Assembly: GCA_947466555.1 (NCBI GenBank) | Contig: CANIFK010000010.1 | Span: forward strand, 1-19,965 | Direction of reading: 5' to 3' | DNA: 19,965 nucleotides | DNA from: Acidobacteriota bacterium | Lineage (GTDB): Bacteria; Acidobacteriota; Terriglobia; Bryobacterales; Bryobacteraceae | Part shown: in pieces, positions 7,293 through 13,479 of the stretch | How the letters are laid out: every line of letters begins with the position of its first letter | Numbering within the stretch: position 1 is the first letter of the stretch | The notes under the pieces: model-generated | Database searches by the model: none | Told to the model about the DNA's origin: nothing | The model's input: the letters and a program-made list of their open reading frames with translations, nothing else | Position numbers and translations under genes: made by a program

Positions 7293-7823
7293 TTGTTCGT
7301 CGTACCACGCAACCAATTGACCGCTCCGGATTCGTCCCGGACAACCCAGACACAGAGCCGTAGCGCCGCCCAACAGCGTCAAAGAGGGGCAGGCGCTACG
7401 GCTTTTTCGCTGCCGCAAGCCGCCGCACCGCGGGCGGTGCGCGGACAAGAGACCACAAACACGGTCCGGGGCAGTCAAAATCCTGTCACCCCGGCCGTCG
7501 CAACCGCCAATTCTACGTCGGCTCCAGCAGTTACCACCGGGAAACTGGAGGCCAGCGGGACCGGGATGCAAAAGCTGTTGGATACCATGACCTCGCTGGG
7601 CATGAGCACCTCGGGGCTGAATATCAGCTATAGCGAAGATTTCGTTGGGTATCCCGGCGGCGGCTACATGAACAGGCAGATCAATGTAACCGCCGGCGGG
7701 AAGACCGAGCGATTCTCGGCCGAACTAACGGACCGGAACCCGTTTGTCACCGCCTACGAGCTGCAAAGCTATTTCGGCGTTACGCCGACGGCGAGCGGCG
7801 CCAACGGGAACATCCGGCGTTAG
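7293..7823 (+). CDS. hypothetical protein, TTG start
   Basis: A 176-residue protein I do not recognise. It begins at TTG behind a strong GGAGG (5-base gap). Residues 1 to about 90 are low-complexity (Gln, Ala, Thr, Ser, Arg and Pro) and look disordered. Residues about 91-176 appear folded (MQKLLDTMTSLGMSTSGL, then YPGGGYMNRQINVTAGG, then FVTAYELQSYFG). There is no signal peptide or membrane helix. It starts 44 bases after the previous stop and ends 4 bases before the stop of the convergent gene. A strong hairpin plus T5 at 7356-7407 lies inside the N-terminal third. If that hairpin is a terminator, the real gene could be only the 3' part from ATG 7567 (MQKLLD). The folded half is likely real; the first 90 codons are less certain. 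Confidence 0.6.
   Translation: MFVVPRNQLTAPDSSRTTQTQSRSAAQQRQRGAGATAFSLPQAAAPRAVRGQETTNTVRGSQNPVTPAVATANSTSAPAVTTGKLEASGTGMQKLLDTMTSLGMSTSGLNISYSEDFVGYPGGGYMNRQINVTAGGKTERFSAELTDRNPFVTAYELQSYFGVTPTASGANGNIRR
7356..7407 (+). terminator. terminator- or attenuator-like hairpin inside a reading frame
   Basis: A 12-bp perfect inverted repeat (AGCCGTAGCGCC at 7356-7367, GGCGCTACGGCT at 7392-7403) is extended by an inner GCCC/GGGC pairing with one bulged A, and runs directly into TTTTT (7403-7407). On the plus strand this has the form of an intrinsic terminator. It lies 108 bases after the stop of the NTF2/DUF1573-like gene but inside the next predicted reading frame. It could be that gene's terminator, an attenuator, or a structured repeat. 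Confidence 0.45.
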
Positions 7824-7827
7824 CAGG

Positions 7828-8340
7828 TTAGAGAGTCACGCCGAGCTTGCGGGCAACGGCGAGGAGGACGGAACGGTCCTCCTCGGTGAAGCCGCGGTCG
7901 GGCTCGAGCGTGCCTTTGACACGGACAGCGACGATGCTACCGAAGGGAACGAAGAGTTCCTCATCGGCATGGAGAGCCCGCAACGGCGGCGGGATTTCCG
8001 GCTTGTCGGCACCGGGAACATTGGCAATTCCCAGCCCTTTGGGCGGGATATTGACACCGGCGGCCTCGTCCTTGTTGAGCATCATCAGTTCCAGAGTCGG
8101 GTTGCCTTTGTCATCGAACAGCGGCGAACCGCTGGCCGAATAGGCAATGACCTGGTCGTAGGTGACATTCCGGCGCGTCGATTCCTTCGCGGCCGGGTCG
8201 AACCAGTATTTGGGAGGCCGGGTGCTGTCCCATTTCGGGGGCTCCACGCCGGTCGCCTTCTGGTAATCTTCACGGGTCTGGAAATACGGGAACAGGTACA
8301 GCGATTCAATCCCGTACCGAACCTCACCTTGTGCAGACAT
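7828..8340 (-). CDS. hypothetical cytoplasmic protein
   Basis: A 170-residue protein I do not recognise. ATG 8340 (MSAQGEVRYGIE) is chosen because GGAGGT stands 9 bases upstream; an in-frame start at 8385 has no such site. There is no signal peptide or membrane helix. It is rich in Asp, Glu, Lys and Pro. Features are an aromatic N-terminal part (SLYLFPYFQTREDY), a PPKW...PPKYWFDPAAKE stretch, a mid-region SPLFDDKGNPTLELM that could be an extended strand pair, and a C-terminal helix (EEDRSVLLAVARKLGV). It ends convergently with the plus gene, with 4 bases between the two stops. Upstream is a long non-coding stretch, so it is probably a single-gene unit. Good codon structure and ribosome site make it a real gene; the function is unknown. 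Confidence 0.75.
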   Translation of the reverse strand: MSAQGEVRYGIESLYLFPYFQTREDYQKATGVEPPKWDSTRPPKYWFDPAAKESTRRNVTYDQVIAYSASGSPLFDDKGNPTLELMMLNKDEAAGVNIPPKGLGIANVPGADKPEIPPPLRALHADEELFVPFGSIVAVRVKGTLEPDRGFTEEDRSVLLAVARKLGVTL

Positions 8341-8769
8341 AATATTTGCACCTCCAGCCACAAAACTAGCAGGCGGTTGCACCATAACCGGAAACGGCTC
8401 TCCCCCTAAGTAGTTGATGGAAAAGGAGAAATAATTCTCACTTCCCTTGTGACTGACTTTTCCACAGCCCGGGTTTTTGCCGGTTTCGGGGGCAGTGCGA
8501 ATGGCCGATTGGGGCGTGGCGCACCTCGGGGCCTAGGGGTTTTCCGTAAAACAGCCGGATAGGTCAGGGCCAAGGACGCAGGGCAAAGGGTGCGCCCGGC
8601 GGGGTTGCGTCGGACCTGGGGCGGGCCGACTAGAGGGGCCACCTGTCCGCTTCCGTTTACTTCACGCTGGGTTTGGGGTGTACGCAGCAGCTCGGGGAGG
8701 TCCGTTTGCTCGGCGCGCTCAGGGCGCGGCTATCGGCTGTAGATGGTAAGTTGCGCGGCCAAATAGACG
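8341..8769. other. non-coding stretch, possible small-RNA locus ending at the 8770 terminator
   Basis: About 430 bases without a convincing gene. It must contain the promoter of the minus gene at 8340. The rest (about 8460-8769) is G-rich and holds small stems, for example GTTTT-CCGT-AAAAC (8539-8552) enclosed by GGCCTA (8530-8535) pairing with TAGGTC (8560-8565). It leads on the plus strand into a strong terminator although no plus-strand gene lies upstream. I saw no match to the conserved cores of RNase P RNA, tmRNA or SRP RNA. The sequence TTTTCCACA (about 8458-8466) is one mismatch from a DnaA box but stands alone. Confidence 0.35.
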
Positions 8770-8810
8770 GACCAGATCGGCCGGGATGGCCGATCTGGTC
8801 GCGGTTTTTT
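8770..8810 (+). terminator. strong intrinsic terminator, T-run on plus strand
   Basis: A perfect 13-bp stem (GACCAGATCGGCC at 8770-8782, GGCCGATCTGGTC at 8788-8800) with loop GGGAT is followed by GCGG and TTTTTT (8805-8810). The T-run points to transcription from the left, where no gene is seen. The hairpin also begins 8 bases after the stop of the minus-strand oxidoreductase, so it may end that transcript too, though the minus side has only a weak U-tract. Confidence 0.85.
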
Positions 8811-11800
8811 ACTTCGCGGCGAGTTCCGGGCGCAGGCCGAGTTGCTTCAGGCAGCGGTCGATCCAGAGCTTGGTCAGCTTCTCCTGGGTCGAGTTCTGGC
8901 TGAGACGCTGGCGGAGGCTGGCCCAGTCGACGTGGTCGAGCGATTGGTCCTGGTTGAAGCAGGAGAAGACCACCGTTTCCTTACCAGTGTCCGGATCGCG
9001 ATGCAGCTGGAGACACTGCGCGCAGATCTCCTTCATCATGCACTGCATGGGCGAGTTGATGGACCCGATGCCCTGCGGCTTCTTGGTCAAATACGGAGCC
9101 AGGATACCGTGGCGGGCGCGGGCCACGGCGGCCATCATCCCATCGGAGCCGATGGCGATCACGCGGTCCACATCCTGCAGCTTGAGCGACGAATCGTCGC
9201 CTTCGGCGTGCAGCGCACCCTTGCCGTAGGCTTCCATGGCGGCAACGATGTTGCCGACAAAAGCCCGGTCCTGGGCGCGGGTGGGGGTGAAGCCGGGAGC
9301 TTCGTCGCAGCACCAGACGATGACGTCGGCGGCGCGTTCGATCTCGTCTATCTTGTAGCGATCAATCGACTTCTTGTAACCGGCGAAGTAGATGACGTTG
9401 CTGCCGTTGGCGCGGAGCGTCTGGCCGATGGAGAACAGCACGGCGTTGCCGAGGCCGCCTCCGACGAGCAGAACGGTTTCCTTGCCGGGCGTCTCCGTTG
9501 GCGTGCCGGTGGGTCCCATCAGGACAACCGGTTCGCCTTTGCGGAGCAGGGAGCAGAGGTCCGAAGAGCCGCCCATTTCGAGGACGATGGTCGACAGCGT
9601 TCCGGCTTCGCGGTCCACGGAGGCGCCGGTGAGGGCGAGTCCTTCCATAGCCAACACCGTTTCCGGGGTGCGCGGGCAGATGGTTTCGAAGTTCTGCAGA
9701 CGGTAGAACTGCCCCGGATTGAACGCCCGGGCTGCGAGCGGGGCCTTCACCACGATTTCGACGATATTCGGCGTTAGGCGAATGACGTCGGAGACGACGG
9801 CGCGCATTTCGCCGTTCAGTTTCTGAATCATCTCCGCCCCGGTGACGCCTTCCGGCTTGCGGCGGGCGGCGAGGATGCGGCTGACGACCGGATAGCCCTG
9901 TTTGGCGCTACCGAACGCCTTCACGACGTTGCCGCTGAAGGAGGGGTGGAGATCGCCGAAGAAGCTGATGGCGCGGCCATCGGCACGGAGCGAGGTCAAC
10001 ACGCGCACATCGTTCGGCTTGGCGACGCGTTCCGGCTTGACCGGATCGCCATTTTCGTCAAGGGCCTGGAAGTACTTGCCGTCCAGCATGAAGTTGGTGG
10101 CGTCTTCCCGTTCCAAAACGGTATTGGGCTGGGTGCCGGCGGCGACCAGAATGGACTTGGCCGGGAGCACGGCGGTTTCCCCGGTGCTGACGAGTTTGTT
10201 CTTCTCGGCGTCGAAGGCGAGCTTCGACATGGTGATGGAGTAGGCGTGGCCGAAGCGGTCGACGGCGACTTCTTCGGGCGAGAGGCATTCAGCGAAGTGG
10301 ATGCCCTCTTCGAGCGCCTTGGCGATTTCTTCGTGATTCAGCGTGTAGGACGGCGAATCGATCATTCGGCGGCGGTAGGCGAGCGTGACGCCGCCCCAGG
10401 ACTGGAGGAGCTTCAGGTAGACCGGGTTGCGGCCTTCGGCGGCGGCCTTTTCGTCCTCGGCGCGAATGGCGCGGGCGTGGGCGAGGAACTCGTCGGCGAT
10501 GATGTTTTCTTCTTCGTTCCAGATGGCGCGAACGGCGGCTTCGGTGTTGGCGGCACAGAGCGTTTCGTAGCGTTCCATGAACTTCTTCACCTGGACCGGG
10601 TAGTACGCGAGCGATTCGGTGGCCGTGTCGACCGCGGTCAAACCGCCGCCGATGACCACGGCGGGCAGGCGCAACTGGAGATTGGCGATGGAGTTACCGC
10701 GGGCGGCACCGGTCAACTGCAGTGCCATGAGGAAGTCCGACGCCTGGCGGACGCCGCGGGCGAGGCCGTTCTTCATCGGAATGACCGTCGGACGGCCGGC
10801 GCCGGCGCAGAGGGCAATGTGATCGAAGCCGAGCTCGAAGGCGCTATCGACGGTGATCGACCCGCCGAAGCGCACGCCGCCGAACATGGCGAACGTACGG
10901 CGACGCTCGATCAGGAGGCGGATGACCTTGAGGAAGTTCTTGTCCCAGCGAACGGTGATGCCGTATTCGGCGACGCCGCCGAAGCCGGCCATGATGCGGT
11001 CGTCGAGCGATTCGTAAATCTCGTGGATCTCGCGAATGGCGCGGAAGGGTTTCTTGTTCCCGTAGGCATCGACACCGGAGAGGTGTTCGGGGAGGGGTTC
11101 GATTTTGAGACCGTCGACGGCGCAGACGGTGTGGCCGTCGTTCAACAGGTGATGGGCGAGCGAGTAGCCGGCCGGGCCGAGGCCGACGACGAGAATTTTG
11201 TAGCCGGTGTCGGCTTTGGGCAGCGGCCGATTGAAGTTTAGCGGGTTCCAGCGGGTGAGCAGCGAGTAGACCTCGAAGCCCCAGGTGAGGTTGAGCACCT
11301 CTTTGAGCGACCGGGTTTCGGCCTGCGGAATGTTGACCGGTTCCTGCTTCTGGAAAACGCAGGACTTCATGCAATCGTTGCAGATGCGGTGGCCGGTGCC
11401 GGCGCAGAGCGGGTTATCGATGGTGATGATGCCGAGAGCGCCGACGGTGTTGCCGCGGGTCATCGACAGGTGGAATTCGGAGATCTTCTCTTCGAGCGGG
11501 CAGCCGTTCAGGGTGACGCCGAAGTGGGACTTCTTGAACTCGCCGGTTTTCTCGCGAAGGCCGGTGGAGCAGGAGTCCTTGCCCTGGTTGTGGCAGTGGA
11601 TGCAGTAGTTGGCTTCGTCGAGGGCGCCGGTGAGATCGGTACCCGAGTCCGTGAGGCCGAAGCCTTCGCGGTGGCGCCATTCGTGTTCGGGGAAAACGAA
11701 CCGGGCGGCGTTGTTTTCGGTGATCGACTCGACGGGTACGAGCTTTTCGAACTCGAGTTTGTGCGGCTTTTTGAAGAGAATGCCGGACTTGTGCTTTTCC

Positions 11801-12339
11801 TTGCCGGGCTTGGAGTAGTGGGCCCAGGCGGCGTATTTGGCGGCGATGTCCAGGTGGTGGGCGTGGCCAGCGGCGTCATCGAGCCACTTGGTAACGGCGC
11901 GGGCGTAGGCGAGTTCCGAGAGCGGTTCGCCCATGTAGGTTTCCAGTTCGACCTGGAGGGTGTGGCCGTGGAGATGCTGGGCGTCGGCTTCCTTGATCGA
12001 CGTCAGGGCCTTGCGCTGGATGAAGGTGCGCTTGACGGTATAGAGCGGGGCGAGTTCGGCGTGCTGATTCTGGAGGGCGCGGATCTCCTTTTGAATCTGG
12101 AAGAGTTCGCCGAGGAAGTCCTCCAAATGGGGCGCGAGGGAGAGGATCAGTTCCGACTCGGCCTTGCGGGCGAGGGATTTGGGATCCACGCGCGCCGCCA
12201 GGAGTTGGGGCAGGAGCGCCGCGTCGCCAGCTTCAAGAAACCGCTGGAAGGCTACGTCGACCTTGGCCAGGCCCTCCGACGTATAGAGGTCTTCAAAATG
12301 CAGGCCAAAGGAGAGAGAAAGATTATCGCCAGACTTCAT
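8809..12339 (-). CDS. large FAD/NAD(P)/Fe-S oxidoreductase, GltD/NfnB-like plus PyrK/NfnA-like fusion
   Basis: A 1176-residue cytoplasmic protein. Residues 1 to about 240 are a mostly helical, unrecognised domain. Residues 245-330 hold cysteines typical of the GltD/NfnB Fe-S region: C246-x2-C249-x7-C257, NGCPLEEKISEFHL with Cys280, and C320-x2-C323-x3-C327. Residues 381-830 form the two-Rossmann flavoprotein: FAD-binding GLGPAG (386-391), a second nucleotide site GGGLTA (564-569), and VAAGTQPNT. Residues about 843-1130 resemble the PyrK/NfnA electron-transfer subunit: FNPGQFYRL, VLLVGGGLGN (956-965) and a [2Fe-2S]-type set C1100-x5-C1106-x2-C1109-x17-C1127. The first gap is one longer than the usual C-x4-C. 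In known pairs, such subunits pass electrons between NADH, NADPH and ferredoxin or a partner enzyme. ATG 12339 avoids overlap with the divergent SDR; it lacks a clear ribosome site. The fold call is secure, the reaction inferred. Confidence 0.85.
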   Translation of the reverse strand: MKSGDNLSLSFGLHFEDLYTSEGLAKVDVAFQRFLEAGDAALLPQLLAARVDPKSLARKAESELILSLAPHLEDFLGELFQIQKEIRALQNQHAELAPLYTVKRTFIQRKALTSIKEADAQHLHGHTLQVELETYMGEPLSELAYARAVTKWLDDAAGHAHHLDIAAKYAAWAHYSKPGKEKHKSGILFKKPHKLEFEKLVPVESITENNAARFVFPEHEWRHREGFGLTDSGTDLTGALDEANYCIHCHNQGKDSCSTGLREKTGEFKKSHFGVTLNGCPLEEKISEFHLSMTRGNTVGALGIITIDNPLCAGTGHRICNDCMKSCVFQKQEPVNIPQAETRSLKEVLNLTWGFEVYSLLTRWNPLNFNRPLPKADTGYKILVVGLGPAGYSLAHHLLNDGHTVCAVDGLKIEPLPEHLSGVDAYGNKKPFRAIREIHEIYESLDDRIMAGFGGVAEYGITVRWDKNFLKVIRLLIERRRTFAMFGGVRFGGSITVDSAFELGFDHIALCAGAGRPTVIPMKNGLARGVRQASDFLMALQLTGAARGNSIANLQLRLPAVVIGGGLTAVDTATESLAYYPVQVKKFMERYETLCAANTEAAVRAIWNEEENIIADEFLAHARAIRAEDEKAAAEGRNPVYLKLLQSWGGVTLAYRRRMIDSPSYTLNHEEIAKALEEGIHFAECLSPEEVAVDRFGHAYSITMSKLAFDAEKNKLVSTGETAVLPAKSILVAAGTQPNTVLEREDATNFMLDGKYFQALDENGDPVKPERVAKPNDVRVLTSLRADGRAISFFGDLHPSFSGNVVKAFGSAKQGYPVVSRILAARRKPEGVTGAEMIQKLNGEMRAVVSDVIRLTPNIVEIVVKAPLAARAFNPGQFYRLQNFETICPRTPETVLAMEGLALTGASVDREAGTLSTIVLEMGGSSDLCSLLRKGEPVVLMGPTGTPTETPGKETVLLVGGGLGNAVLFSIGQTLRANGSNVIYFAGYKKSIDRYKIDEIERAADVIVWCCDEAPGFTPTRAQDRAFVGNIVAAMEAYGKGALHAEGDDSSLKLQDVDRVIAIGSDGMMAAVARARHGILAPYLTKKPQGIGSINSPMQCMMKEICAQCLQLHRDPDTGKETVVFSCFNQDQSLDHVDWASLRQRLSQNSTQEKLTKLWIDRCLKQLGLRPELAAK

Positions 12340-12449
12340 TGGGGTTGTAGGGATGGATGGCGGAGAATGCCGCACCAACCTACTATTTTGCCACGTTCGC
12401 GCCAACGCTGACGGCGCGGACAGGGATAATAGACGGGAGGAGAGCGCGT
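12340..12449. promoter_or_regulatory. divergent promoter region, oxidoreductase and SDR
   Basis: 110 bases between two opposed starts. On the plus side there is a -10-like GATAAT (12425-12430) and a strong ribosome site GGAGGAG (12436-12442), 7 bases before ATG 12450. No good -35 stands at the right distance. The minus side shows no clear promoter or ribosome site. Confidence 0.45.
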
Positions 12450-13253
12450 ATGGCACGACTGCAGGGCAAGAATGTACTGATAACGGGCGCGTCGTCGGGA
12501 ATCGGGCGGGGCATCGCCATCCGGTTCGCGGCGGAGGGCGCCAACGTGGGCATCAACTATATCGGCGGGCCGGAGGGGGCCGAGGAGACAGCGCGACAGG
12601 CGGCGGCGGCGCGGCAGGGCGCGGCAGGCCGGGAGATGATTGTGGCGGCCGATGTTTCGAACGAAGAACAGGTGCAGGCGATGTTTGCCGCGTTTGTGAA
12701 GGAGTTTGGCTCGATCGACGTATTGATCAACAACGCCGGGATTCAGAAGCCGGCGGCGTCGCACGAGATGACGGCGGCGGACTTCGACAAGGTTCTGGGC
12801 GTGAATCTGCGCGGGCCGTTTTTGTGTTCGCGGGAGGCGCTGCGGCTGTTTCTGCAGCAGGGGCGGGGCGGGGTGATTTTGAACAACTCGTCCGTTCACG
12901 AGATCATTCCGAAGCCGAAGTATTTGAGCTATTCGATGTCCAAGGGCGGGTTGGAGAACCTGACGAAGACGCTGGCGCTGGAGTACGCCGACCGGGGAAT
13001 CCGGGTGAACGCGGTGGGGCCGGGGGCGATTGTTACACCGATCAACGCGTCGTGGACCGGAGATGCGAAGGCGCGCGGGGAGGTGGAGAGCCACATTCCG
13101 ATGGGGCGTCCGGGCGAGGCGAGCGAAATTGCAGCGGTTTTCGCGTTTTTGGCGTCGGACGAGGCTTCGTATATTACCGGCCAGACGCTGTTTGCCTGCG
13201 GCGGGTTGACGCTGTATCCGGAGTTCCGGACGGCGTGGGCGTCGGGCGGGTAA
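12450..13253 (+). CDS. SDR-family oxidoreductase, glucose 1-dehydrogenase-like
   Basis: A 267-residue classical short-chain dehydrogenase. ATG 12450 is set by GGAGGAG with a 7-base gap. Visible marks are the cofactor loop TGASSGIG (12-19), NNAG (94-97), the catalytic Ser in NNSSVHE (147/148), and Tyr161/Lys165 in YSMSK. The SSVHE-I-P segment, the NAVGPGAIVTPIN loop and the GGLTLYPEF ending closely follow Bacillus-type glucose 1-dehydrogenases, which oxidise beta-D-glucose to gluconolactone with NAD(P)+. Substrate assignment inside SDRs is unreliable, so another sugar or polyol is possible. There is no signal peptide, so it is cytoplasmic. It diverges from the large flavoprotein; NAD(P)H made here could feed that enzyme, but this is only inference. 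Confidence 0.9.
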   Translation: MARLQGKNVLITGASSGIGRGIAIRFAAEGANVGINYIGGPEGAEETARQAAAARQGAAGREMIVAADVSNEEQVQAMFAAFVKEFGSIDVLINNAGIQKPAASHEMTAADFDKVLGVNLRGPFLCSREALRLFLQQGRGGVILNNSSVHEIIPKPKYLSYSMSKGGLENLTKTLALEYADRGIRVNAVGPGAIVTPINASWTGDAKARGEVESHIPMGRPGEASEIAAVFAFLASDEASYITGQTLFACGGLTLYPEFRTAWASGG

Positions 13254-13292
13254 AGGATTTTTTCGCAACCGATTGCGGGGAGCGCGACGTCC

Positions 13293-13478
13293 ATGTTTTA
13301 TCCCGATCGCGGGATGACACCTGGAGGAAAATATGTCGGCTCCCTACACAAAGCGCCGCCAGCTCCCGGGCGTGTTCTCCGTCGTCACGTCGCTCGCTTG
13401 CTGGTTCTTTTTTTCTGTTGGCTACTGGGCGTGTACGTCCGTAGCGGCGGATCGCAAGGCTCCAGTTTGGAGATGTAG
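13293..13478 (+). CDS. possible small membrane protein, low confidence
   Basis: A 61-codon frame fits exactly between the SDR stop and the comEC stop. ATG 13293 has GGGGAG about 10 bases upstream. The product would be basic, then carry one hydrophobic helix (VARLLVLFFCWLLGVYV) and a short tail. A competing start, ATG 13333 in another frame, has a better ribosome site (GGAGG, 5-base gap). It encodes MSAPYTKRRQLPGVFSVV and a similar hydrophobic stretch, but its frame runs on antisense to comEC to 13755. A run of seven Ts (about 13409-13416) lies where a one-base slip would join the second start to the first frame's ending. Neither frame resembles a known protein. This may be non-coding. Confidence 0.25.
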   Translation: MFYPDRGMTPGGKYVGSLHKAPPAPGRVLRRHVARLLVLFFCWLLGVYVRSGGSQGSSLEM

Positions 13479-13479
13479 T

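Noticed and set aside
8458..8466. TTTTCCACA resembling a DnaA box, hinting at a replication origin
   Set aside because: Single copy with one mismatch, no cluster of boxes, no AT-rich unwinding stretch, and no dnaA or dnaN nearby.
9946..11241. 431-codon plus-strand open frame, and similar ones at 8842-9777 and 11389-12411
   Set aside because: All are antisense to the large oxidoreductase, whose motifs are unmistakable; they have no ribosome sites or recognisable domains.
13300..13315. Small palindrome ATCCCG-ATCG-CGGGAT as terminator of the SDR gene
   Set aside because: Only 6 bp with no T-run after it on either strand.
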